Shown: piece by piece, positions 12,183 to 46,000 of the stretch
Layout: each line of letters opens with the position of its first letter
How positions within the stretch are numbered: the stretch's first letter is position 1
Source of the DNA: Owenia fusiformis
Taxonomy: Eukaryota > Annelida > Polychaeta > Sabellida > Oweniidae
Assembly (NCBI GenBank): GCA_903813345.2
Contig: CAIIXF020000009.1
Location: forward strand, 1,242,001-1,302,000
DNA: 60,000 bases
Reading direction: 5' to 3'
Made by a program: the position numbers and the translations under genes
Notes under the pieces: model-generated
Seen by the model: only the letters and a program-made list of their open reading frames with translations
Told to the model about the DNA's origin: nothing
Database searches by the model: none

Positions 12183-12262
12183 CACGGACATCAAGTACGT
12201 TTCTGGCGAAAGCCGGAGCATAGATTATTTACTCCGGCTTTCAAACGTACTTGACGTCCGTG
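12183..12262. repeat. Hairpin, ~32-base arms
   Basis: CACGGACATCAAGTACGTTT at the left pairs with AAACGTACTTGACGTCCGTG at the right, and GCCGGAG pairs with CTCCGGC inside. It looks like a foldback MITE. Confidence 0.8.
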
Positions 12263-15051
12263 CTTGATTGTGCTATCCTATAGCATAGGGCCTCTTTAAT
12301 GATGAATAAAACACTAAGTTTATAGGGTTTGTAGAAAAACCGGGTCCCGGGTAGTATAAATCCTATATGCTGCTGGGTTCAAACTTGGTATATTTTCATT
12401 GGTTATGGGGGGGGGGGGGGCGTGCGATCGCACCATCGAACCCCCTCCTGGCTACGTCTATGGCATTATGTTTATACAAAAGGAGGTGAAAACAACAGTT
12501 TTACTTATAATACATATTTATATTTATTCTATTCATCTGATATAATTTACATTTATACACAATAGTGGAGTATACAGATATCACAATTTTGGACTAACTA
12601 CTACCACTTACATGCAGTCTCGCATCAAGCCCTCGTGTACCACAATTATCCAAACTAACACACATGGAAGCGAAATTAGTCATAGAGGAAGAGACTGCAG
12701 GCTTATGCAAGACTACAAGATTTGTTTAAAATAGACTACTTATATGTATTTAGATTATTATCATGCATTTTTGATAAATCTCATTTTCTGTTCATCTGTT
12801 TGTTTATAATTAGGTGAGTTCATGCTTCAATGCAATCAGCATCATTATGTCTCACATTTTCTCAAATAAAAATCCCATTATTCTTTTTTGTATAAACATG
12901 AGAAAATCTCTATTAATATTTTGCAACATTAACTGAACACTGTAAACAGAATAATTTTGGCCCTGTTTAATTTGGCAAATTTGTTATTGTGACAACTGGT
13001 AAAACTGAATCTTGATTCTAAAACATTCTAAAATAGTTCATGAAAAATGCAAAATTAAATAAATTGCACAAGATTACTCTTTGACTTCAAATTATGTGTG
13101 TGACTGATGACAAAAAAGTCAAACTGTCAAATTAAAAGCAGGCATCAAACTAGAACTGGTTACAGTAAATCTCGATGCAGGTGATCCTATATTTTAATAC
13201 TAAACTATCACATCCACTGTCTTATTCTGATCATTGAAAAACTCAGTATTTCAGAAATCAAATGATATAGTATTAAAACATCTACATATAAAACATTAAT
13301 GCTATATGTAATGTTGACTAATCTGTCTGTTATATGAATCTTTGATAAGGCTTTGTACATAATACATAACCCACACTGTTATACCTCTAAATTGAGTTAT
13401 ATCTATGTTGTATTCTAGACTGAGCTGGTAGGTTATGAAAAATGAATAATAACCAGATTGTATAATTTTACCAAGCACCCATAATGCCCCTTCCCATTCC
13501 CTTTTTAAACAGACTTGGAAATAGATACCACCCCTTGATCTATTTAAATAACCAAACAGGGTGTTCTTGATCAATGTCTTTTAGGACCATCTCAAAAATG
13601 CTTTTTCCAACTCAAAACTGCAAACCCTAATTCTAAGAAAACATATATTTTCCCCCAAACAAAAATGCATATAATCACTCCCATCAACATAATTGTCTTC
13701 ATATTTGCCATTCAATTAATTACGTTTGAATACAATCCCTGAATGATAAGATGTCATAGTTGGGAAAGCAGAGTGCATTTTGCACAACAAACAAGCAATG
13801 TCATGCTACAAAACACTGTCTTTGGTAATCTAATTTTGGCATAATATCTGCGAAGCCATACAAATTTACATTTCACAACTTAAAATCAATCATATAGTTT
13901 ACTATTTATAGCTTTGGAGGATCTACTCGACTATGAACTACATAGCTTCCATCCTTCGATCACAGTGCTTCAAGATCTAGAATAGCTTCTTTCTTTCTGT
14001 AGTTCTGTAGCCCTGTGTTACAGTGTTTGGTGGAGGATGCAAAATGACTGATGTACATTAGAGACACATATAAAGAACACTGTCTCTGTTTCTTGAAACA
14101 CAGTACCTGATGTACATTTTCTGATTGGTTATTTTAGAAAAACAAGTTTCTAAGCTATGTTATCTATAATGTCAATTATAGGTTTCAATGATTTTTATGG
14201 CCTTTGATTAAATTATGTCTCATGATAGAGAGCTTTCCTTTAAAGGTTAATTTGATAATTTACAAACAATAACAGACATTACATGCTGTTTACAACATTA
14301 AGTACTTTACATTAACTTAAAGAATATAATCTTAGACTTCTAAGCAAACTCGAGATCATTAAATCACAACACATCAGCATTACCCTTGCAAAAAATATCA
14401 TCATGATCTTATTTTCCTTTACAAAGGTTTAATTTAGACTCAAATGGTCACCAAGAGATAACGCTGAAAACTATTAAAGTAAAAACGTATTATCTTTACT
14501 TAATTGGAAAATGTAATGGGGAAAGGTGAATTAATGTTATCATTTGGTATTTTATGCACAGGTAATTTTTGCAATTTGATATTTTACAATTAGGTAGGTA
14601 TATACCTGTAATTTTACAACCACATTCAAAATTGATGCTAGTTAATATGCTATATGATATTTTCTAAATGATGAATAATAGAGTTTGGTTGTCATATACA
14701 GTAAAACTTGAGTCATGAATGATTTCAAGGTTTTTGCATTCAGAAACCTGAATGACATGGAAGTATTTTAATAAAATGAAGTATAATATGTAAAAGGTGT
14801 GATCATTAAGTCCTCATAATCTCATTAATTTTCTATTTTTCAAAATATTCTGATTTTTTACAGATTTTGTAACATACATTGACTTATTAATAGCTAGAAC
14901 AACAGATATACATGTATATTTAATGATAAATGATTGCAATTATTATACAAATTCGATGCATATTATGAGAACTTTTTGATCACCCCTTGTATTTCACTTC
15001 AAGTGTAGCATCACCACCAACAGAGACATACTAAGTGTTCAAAATATTAAG
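12263..15051. other. Intergenic, no gene seen
   Basis: AT-rich sequence with no recognisable coding exon. A GTAGAAAAACCGGGTCCCGG fragment near 12330 resembles the ends of the 43298 TIR element. Confidence 0.5.
12400..12466. mobile_element. Degenerate fragment of the GCCCGTAGCC family
   Basis: A long G run followed by CCCCCTCCTGGCTACGTCTAT resembles the right end of the short TIR family. Both ends have decayed. Confidence 0.45.
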
Positions 15052-15205
15052 CAAATATTTCATTCTATGTTCGGGCAATACCTGTTCATCTTTCAATGAT
15101 TTTTGCAGCATGTATTGCCCGCAGCCCGAAGGGCGAGGGAAATACATGCTGCAAAAATCATTGAAAGATGAACAGGTATTGCCCGAACATAGAATGAAAT
15201 ATTTG
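15052..15205. mobile_element. Near-perfect hairpin element, ~68-base arms
   Basis: The arms run from CAAATATTTCATTCTATG to its exact inverse with about one mismatch in ~68 bases, around a loop containing GCCCGAAGGGCG. It belongs to the same family as 5081-5214. The near identity of the arms indicates a young or selected structure. Confidence 0.9.
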
Positions 15206-15378
15206 TTTTATTATATCATTGCTAGACATTCGCTACGACCAATAGCCTAAATGCATTTCAAATAATAAATAATAGATCTATTTGTTTTAACCTGTGAACA
15301 TTTATTTTTAATAAATGAACATGTTTAACATAAGCCGTCTTCGATCTGGTGAATTCAGAGTCGACTCGTTGATGAGAT

Positions 15379-15777
15379 TTATATCATTGCGTAGACTTTG
15401 TATGTGCCTATTGAGTCCATGACGAATACTTTGCAGACTGGCACTCGTAATATTCCCCATCCTTCGACCGTTCGCAGTTCAAGAAAAAAATCATCTAAAA
15501 TTTCATCCAGAACGATTTTATCGATAGATTTAACGTCTATTTCGATATCTTTTTCGTCCACGTAACACTTGAAAATGTTCCAAGACTTTTCCGTTGATTT
15601 AATGGTGTTTTTAGAATGCACATCCCTCAAGATGTCGTTCTTTTCAACGGAATTCAGACTTTTAAATCTTTTTCCGTCTGCTATTTTAATGCACGTCACA
15701 ACTGTACTGGACGAAACGGGACGATTCAGAATTCCCGGGCGGGCAATACGCCGGGCAATACGTCTTTTATAATTCAA
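15379..15777 (-). pseudogene. Crypton-like tyrosine recombinase N-terminal fragment, frameshifted
   Basis: A 132-codon minus-strand frame contains NTIKSTEKSWNIFKCYVDEK and LDEILDDFFLELRTVEG, which resemble the SAM-like N-terminal domain preceding the recombinase core in Crypton and KIAA1958/ZMYM-type proteins. After EGWGI the frame is wrong: a different reading frame of the same DNA gives the expected LQSIRHGLNRHIQS block. A frameshift has therefore broken it, and the catalytic domain is absent. It lies next to the 15052 hairpin, and CTAGCAATGATATAATAA at 15856-15873 is inverse to the bases after the hairpin, so hairpin and fragment may be one mobile unit. Confidence 0.7.
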
Positions 15778-15889
15778 AAATTAAGGGAGCTGTGAAATAC
15801 GCTTTGGTATTTTTGATCACATGGTACTGAATCAGCCAATCAAAGGACACAAATTCTAGCAATGATATAATAACAAGTTTTACTCTATA

Positions 15890-18328
15890 GGAAATGGATG
15901 AAACTCAAGGAATACATATAATAAAGAGCATCCACTGGTTCTTATATTACGGATTAAGAACTATTGTACACATGTATGACACACATATATGGCATTACAT
16001 GATTATTGCCATGGAAACATTTCCACAATATTTACAATATTATATTCCCATGAATAAAGTACCAAAATGGCCATGTATTAAAATTCAAAATAGAATGGAT
16101 AATGAGAAATCAGAGAGGAATACATTGAATCTACATCAATGTAGATGTAGAATCCATTAACATGAGACAGAACTCACATTCTATAATGTCAAGAAATGCC
16201 AGATCATTAGGAGCAGAGAAATGGGATGGAATAAGCATGACCATGGAGATATTCTGAACATGGGAACTGATATATATATTGGCATTATGGAAATCCACAC
16301 CTATTAATGAATTGAATTTCCACAATGACACATGTTTTAGAGACTAGGACTTATGAAAATCCACATCTTTGACCAGATTTTAGAATATAATTTAGTACTA
16401 CATAATTTCATACTACAACTATTACTACAGCTTTCCTATAACTCTTGCCAACGTTTAATTACTTGCAATGGATTCAACCTCCATGTTTTCTGCTTCTGAC
16501 ACAATCCAAACTCCTATAAAGCATTGTAAATAAATTCAGGCAATAATGAGTATGATTTGTCCATGCTAGTATCTAGGTCATCCTGGTTTCATAATTTAAA
16601 TTGTTAATTTCCTAGAAACTATTTAGCAAAATGGCGGCCTGTGGCTACTTTAACTCTTCTCTTAAAATATGAAGCTCTTAAAAAGCTTATATACAGATAT
16701 ACTGTTGAGATGTCATGCATGATGCATTAGAATACCATGCATGATACATTGCAATGTCAAGCATAATATTAGGAACACATACTTGATGCATTTGTACAGC
16801 ACAATGCATTGAAATGTTATCAAACTCAGATCATCAATTTGTCTTCCAAAAATATCCATGGCAACCAAAAATAAATAAATAATAAACATGATCTTGATAC
16901 TGCTTTATGGCATATTATACATGTACAGATCATTACAGGTAAATTACTTAGATTTCATTCAGCTGTTGTTATAGCAAGACATTCATATATCAATCCATGC
17001 TGTCTCCATGATGGTTGCCATGGTTACATTTGAGAGGTATGTCCTATACCACTCAAGTGTATATTCTGAATGAACATTATAGAACTCCAATATTATTACA
17101 CACAGACTACTTTACAATATGTTCTTTGGTATGGAATACTCCTGTTAGTTGTAATTTTATTTGAGAGCCGAAATCTCAATCAATTAGATAACATTCTAAT
17201 GTAGTTTTAGGATATATCTCATAATTTCATTAATGACATTTGCTCTTACTAAATTCATGAGTTCCCAATAATTGTGTTTCTTAACAGTTGTACGAGAAGA
17301 CCTCACCAAATTTTGATGTCAACATGTCAGATCTGCTATTAGGGACATGTTAATCAAACATGTTAATTCTATTGTAATTTTAGATGTTCAGTTTAGAATA
17401 TATCACCACTTGTGATAAAATAAATATTCACACTATTATACTGTATATACACATTTACAAGACTGTAGAACGATATATAACATGGATACATAAAATATAT
17501 TGTACATAGACACAACAATATATTATATATTACATACATACATACAATATATTCTACATATTCAAATTGTGTTTATACATTGTATGCTATAACCACTTCA
17601 AACAGAGTGTACACAAGCCAGTATTTGTAATCAATTTCAAAAGCAAGGTCCCTTTATGAAAGTCTAAGCAAGCAAACCATATCCATGACAAAAAACAAAA
17701 TCATCAACTTATATAAGGTTATCATGGGACAAATCCATATATGGAACCTACCATATCACCCTAGCAACATGTCACTCAAACAACATGGCGACTATTAGCA
17801 ACATGTTACTATAGCGATGGGATTTCTCTTATTGCACAACATACAGTTTCTGTGATTACTGAGACAATTCCAACTTTCCTGTCAGACCTGTTCTCCGCAT
17901 GTAAGTCTCACTGGTAGTCCACTCTCTGTTCACTTTGCATACAGCAGATCTTTAGTGGTGATTTGTCTTTATGTATCTGGATTTCTATAAGATCCCTGAT
18001 GTAAACAATCTAATTGGCTGAATTTCCTGAAAATATCCTCTTGGAATTTCCACAGACTCTACACTTACATTCAAATAGAATTCATTTGAAGTCAAGAAAT
18101 GCGGATTCTTATTCCAGTAGAAAGAACAGTCACTTGGTTTCAAACCCTTTGAGATTTAACGAGGGTTAAAATCAGATGTTTTGTTAGAAGAAGCTCTGCA
18201 CGTAACATTCATTCCTACAGATGAATCTATTCCTCAAGGGAACATTTCTTGATAATTATAAACATTCACAACTATGCAATTCAACTTTCCAACAGATCAT
18301 TTGCCAGATACAAACAGTTCTGCATTCA
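15890..18328. other. Intergenic / possible TMEM184 3'UTR
   Basis: No exon is recognised. An AT-rich patch with ATAT and ACATACATACATACA microsatellite-like runs lies at 17440-17570. It could be long 3'UTR of TMEM184. Confidence 0.45.
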
Positions 18329-18334
18329 TTTATT
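18329..18334 (-). promoter_or_regulatory. Possible TMEM184 polyadenylation signal
   Basis: AATAAA on the minus strand about 50 bases after the TMEM184 stop. It could end a very short 3'UTR; other hexamers further downstream make a longer UTR equally possible. Confidence 0.25.
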
Positions 18335-18384
18335 CTGCAAACTCAGAATCACGTGCTTCTCCATTTTCAGAAACATATCCTCGG

Positions 18385-40757
<22,373 letters not shown>

Positions 40758-41679
40758 CTGAAATGGAATGAGACATGTCATTTCAATTAATATCAATTCT
40801 GAATACTAAATTATTTATTTGGTTGCTGCATATAATATTTGAAGATCCCTCCCATTTCATAATTTGTTAATTCATGTATTAATAATGAATCAAGCAAAAA
40901 ATGGAAGAACATTAAACCCATCTATTCAGAAGACTGTTTACCTTTAGAGAGGTTAATAATTATAACAGCAATAAGTGAAAAATAATACAATACAATGAGC
41001 ATGAAAGTCCAAAAGAGAGAACAGCCTTGCAATGAGGTAGGTGTAAAGACCAAACCATAAAATACAATTAATTTGTACATTGAAAAAAGCTTGATTCATA
41101 TCATGGAATTCAGCTTCATTCCATCAAGTCCATGTTTAATTCCAAGAAAAAGATGGAAACAAAAACAGAAGATAGCATAATAAAGTACCAATGTTTGCAT
41201 ATCTTTTGTAGTCTCATCTCAATGGATATGGAATCAAGGCTACAATATCATAATTAATAATAATGAGTCTCGTTATTCTCTCAGTTTAGATCAGACTTCC
41301 ATTTTAACTTCAATTGTTTAATTCAATTTATTCATCGATCTTTTCTTTAAATTTCAGGCCTCTTTTTTGAAGAGCAATTACTAGACCCCTCTCCGAGTCA
41401 ATTGTTACACAGGCATTCCGTGCAAGTTTCTCTCTTTTGGTTGATTTAAATTCCAAATGAGCACCCGCACTTGTGAATCATTTTAACTTTTTCGTATTAG
41501 GCATGCAGGAAGATTTGAAGCAAAAACGAGCCTGTTGCAGATTGCTCTACTTACTCAGTGCAAGTTTAACGTCGGAAAATTCAAAAATTCAAAATATTTT
41601 CCCATAAACATGAGACAATAAGAAGTGACACATCACACAAACTAAGTAAGTGACAATGTTCTAAAAGTGTTCTGTTACA

Positions 41680-41985
41680 ATGTCTGTGTTCCCCGGGAAA
41701 ATCCCAGGGTTTTGTCAAAGACAATGGCAGTTGATTTTACTGTTGACATATGTCATTTTTCGGAATGACAGCAAATGGTACCCCTCATTTTTAACTATAT
41801 ATCAATCCCAAAGCATGTATAATTTCCATACTAGGGTAGCCGAACACCCCTCCCTTGAAATATATAAGGAGGTTAAAACCCATAACCGCACCGAGAGGTA
41901 CCTTAAGAATGACCTTGATTTTTATGGATCCAAAATGAAATTTCTAGCAAGAGCAAAGCCAGGTCCAACTTTTATAACGATGTAG
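41680..41985 (+). pseudogene. Possible retroelement-derived open frame (101 codons)
   Basis: The C-terminal half (EHPSLEIYKEVKTHNRTERY, then DLDFYGSKMKFLARA) loosely resembles the region after reverse transcriptase in non-LTR retrotransposons. No catalytic motif is present and no flanking parts were seen, so this could equally be a chance open frame. Confidence 0.25.
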
Positions 41986-42130
41986 AGAAATGTTTCTCCG
42001 ATTTTAAGTAGCAGTTTATTGTCTTCGAACATTCTAATAGGTTAATTACACTTCTTGGTGATAAGGTTGCTACATAACAATATGTCGGGAAGAAAAAAAC
42101 ATGAAAATGTTGCTCGGAAAGAAGTTCAGA

Positions 42131-42268
42131 GCAGGGGTAATATCATCGAATACACCCCTTAGGGCTAGGCACAAAAGCTTTCGAACCCCTCACTCCCTTT
42201 GGTCGTTCGGGGTACAGAAAACGTTTGTGCCTAGCCCTGCGGGATGTATTTGACAATATTACCCCTGC
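42131..42268. mobile_element. Foldback element (GCAGGGGTAATAT ends)
   Basis: The left arm GCAGGGGTAATATCATCGAA...GGGCTAGGCACAAAAG pairs with the right arm CTTTTCGGT-proximal CAATATTACCCCTGC. The arms are ~60 bases and imperfect. Confidence 0.8.
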
Positions 42269-42749
42269 TTTTCGGTCTATATTTCTTAAATAACAGCATA
42301 CTGAGGTCAGATTTATATGACTTCCAAATACATGACTTCTCGATTATTTTTGGTCACTGGTCTATTAGATAAGTGTGCACGATGTTCATGGGCACCAATA
42401 TAAAACATACTGAATATAGCCGAGACCTTTCAATAAAACTTATTGTTATTTATTTTTATTAGATTCAGAGTTTATGATTCAGAAGCATGAATCTTACTCA
42501 TAGTCTCTGACATTATGATTTTCCTTGACTTTGAAAATTGGACCCTGACTTTTCCAGAAATCTTTATTTCTGTCCCTTATATATGAGAAAACACAATCCA
42601 AGGCTTACCTTCGTGAGATAGATTTATGACTCAAGTATTCAAGTAGCGTTCAGGTACTTCTAAATGGTTACAAAAGCAGTATTTGCTTGATAAATCCAAC
42701 ATTTCAGAGAAAGCATATCAAAACAGTTCTGAATTTCATATTTATTTCA

Positions 42750-42757
42750 TGACGTCA
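42750..42757. promoter_or_regulatory. CRE-like palindrome TGACGTCA
   Basis: Perfect TGACGTCA between the divergent TMEM184 and ALG1 genes. CREB/ATF proteins bind this site in animals; function here is not shown. Confidence 0.35.
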
Positions 42758-43015
42758 TTCTGGCCGCTTACACATCACCGAATTATGATAATGTTATAGA
42801 TAATATAAATAATATAATGTTTGTAATAATGAAAGTGAAGCGTTGATATGTAACGAATGTAATAAATTTAAAATTCAAATCGATAAAACTCTTAAGTAGG
42901 GCAAATAGTTGCTAATGATGTTTCGGCATTGACCTACATCACACTTTTTTGAAAAATCTAAAATAAAGTTCGATTTTGACAATTAAGGAATTTTCTCATC
43001 CACGAAAGTGACACT

Positions 43016-46000
43016 ATGTGGTTTGTACTATTATTTGCATTCGTCCTTATTCTACTGATACTGGTTTTGATTACGTACTGTCGTTCTGACGTCGATAGTA
43101 ACAAAGTTTGTGTCGTCGTTCTTGGGGATGTTGGAAGGAGTCCACGCATGCAGTATCACGCAATATCGTTAGCCAATGAAGACTACTTGGTGGACATAAT
43201 TGGCTATTCAGGTAGGTAAACAGTTTACAATAAAACCTGTGTATTCCAACACCTCTTATCTGCTGAACACCTTTGGGTTGTCAAAGTGGTGTCTTGAGGG
43301 TTTGTGTAAAAAACCGGGTACCCGGTCGACCGGGTACCTAACATTCTTAGCAGGGTTACCAACTTTCAAAGTTCCACATTTCCCCCGATATATAGTAGCG
43401 AATTGACTTGACAGACTTAGCCTACCGAGTGCATTGCTGTTTGATATTTTTACCCTAGATACGAGACAGAGCACTTTTTAAAATAATCGATCCAGCAAGC
43501 AGTGACGTCCACGTCACATTGCTCATAAGTAGCATATAAGTTCCTAGAAGACGTTGCTTATTTTCGTTCTTTACACATTGAGGCAACGTAAACATGAGAC
43601 ATCTATTGATGGTATAAAAAGAACGTTGTTGTAACGTGTCCGTAAAGTTCGTTAGTGTGGAAAACATAACAAACAGGAACGTTTGATTTTTTACTACATT
43701 GGTCCATATGTGACATAACTCAAACGTTAAAATTCAACGTTGTCAAAACAGGGTTTTAATATCAAAATATTTGTTGGTAGAAAAAAACATGACAAAAACT
43801 TTGTGTTCTCACTAAGCCGGTTCATTTCCGACGTACTGTTAATGTTAGAATTTAACGTTGTCGAAACGTTTTTTCGATTTGAAATAACCTCAAAAAGTGT
43901 ATTGATCTAACGTTATTTAAATATTCAGCAAAACGTCGATGGATGGTTGAATTTCAACATTGTGGAAATGGCTTCAAAATATTTGTGAGTTAAGGAAACG
44001 TTACAAAGACGTCAATATGTTCTCACTAAATCTGTTCATTACCGACCTTGTTTTAACGTTAAAAGTTAACGTTGTCAAAACGTTCTTACGATGTGAAATA
44101 ACCTCAAAACGTGACGTCGAAAATAACGTACATGTATCGTCCAGATCCAACGTTATAAATAAAAAATCCTAACCCTGCTAGGAACTTTAAGTACCCGGTC
44201 ACCCGGTTATCTGGTTACCCAGTCACCCGGTTTTTTACACAAACCCGGTGTCTTGATGTGGAACACCGCAGGCCTGTCAAGTGTCCCGTAACTCGAAGGA
44301 TTTTTCTGCAATGTCCCGCAAAAAATCGAGAGCAGAATATATCCTGTATTGCACTTCAAATCATTCTGTAACTTTATCGTGTAATCTTAGGCCAATACAT
44401 TTTACTTAGCAAATAATCCCTAGAGGAATCAATACTGTACCAATATTTTCTGTATACAGATTGGTACGGAACAAAAACCGACCAATTAGAGGGCTTTATT
44501 TTACAGATCATATGAACAGAGCAGATGAAATATCATTGAATACACCCCTTAGGGCTAGGCACAAAAGCTTTCGACAGAACATGTTAATGTAATACTATGA
44601 GCTGACCATGTTAATGTAATACTATGAGATGACCATGTTAATGTAATACTATGAGCTGACCATGTTAATTGTAATACTATGAGATGACCATGTTAATATA
44701 ATACTATGAGATGACCATGTTAATGTAATACTATGAGCTGACCATGTTAATGTAATACTTTGAGCTGACCATGTTCATGTAATACTATAAGATGGCCATG
44801 TTAATTGTAATAATATGAGATGACCATGTTAATTAATAATATGAGCTGACCATGTTCATGTAATACTATAAGATGGCCATGTTAATTGTAATAATATGAG
44901 ATGGCCATGTTAATTGTAATACTATGAGATGGCCATGTTAATTGTAATACTATGAGATGAGCATGTTAATGTAATACTATGAGATAACCATGTTAATGTA
45001 ATATTATGAGATAACCATGTTACTATAATACTATGAGATGACCATGTTAATGTAATACTATGAGATAACCATGTTACTATAATACTATGAGATGACCATG
45101 TTGTAATACTATGAGATGACCAATGCTAATGTAATAAACCATGTTACTATAATACTATGAAATGACCATGTTAATGTAATACTATGAGATGACCATGCTA
45201 ATGTAATACTATGAGATGACCATGTTAATGTAATACTATGAGATAACCATGTTAATATAATACCTTGAGAAAACAATGTTAATATTATACTATGAGATAA
45301 CCATGTTAATGTAATACTATGAGATGACCATGTTAATGTAATACTATGAGATGAACATGTTAATGTAATACTATGAGATGAACATGTTAATTGTAATACT
45401 ATGAGATAACCATGTTAATTATAATACTATGAGATGACCATGCTAATGTAATACTATGAGCTAACCATGTTAATATAATATTATGATATGACCATGTTAA
45501 TATAATACTATGAGATAACCATGTTAATGTAATACTTTGAGATGACCATGCTAATGTAATACTATGAGATAACAGTGTTCGCGTTGACGCCGTATTTTGC
45601 CATTTTTACGGAAATTTCAGAAGGTTGGACGTAAAAATCAAAATCAACTTACGTCCCTAGGACGCAAAAATTATAAACTGCTTCAAGATAACTTTTACTG
45701 CAGCACAGTAGCGGTGAAACATGATTTTCATCAAGATTTTCAAACTCACTACCTTGATATACGGCGAGCAATGCATGATCCAGGTATATTTATATCGATA
45801 AATCTGATTGGCTATCATGACTACCGAAGATTAACAGAGTTTCCAGTATGAGACATGGATTTTGATTGGTTCCGATATGTTCCGGAAAATGCCGCAATCG
45901 AAATGGAAGATCAAAACATACAATATTGCAGAAATCCCCTGTGGTTCCCCACAAATTGAAACGATTGTTTTTCACGATTATTTTTATTATTTCCACTAGA

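Larger units (their letters stand above)
40758..43015. promoter_or_regulatory. Intergenic/5' region between divergent TMEM184 and ALG1
   Basis: The first coding exons of TMEM184 (minus) and ALG1 (plus) face away from each other across ~2.26 kb. TMEM184 must have an upstream non-coding exon here, because its ATG directly follows an acceptor. A palindromic CRE-type TGACGTCA lies at 42750-42757, 259 bases before the ALG1 start. No TATA box stands out. The region also holds a foldback at 42131-42268 and a 101-codon open frame at 41680. A shared promoter is an inference from geometry. Confidence 0.4.

Noticed and set aside
45597-45851. 84-codon frame inside the hAT-like element
   Set aside because: No similarity to hAT transposase or other families that I can recognise.
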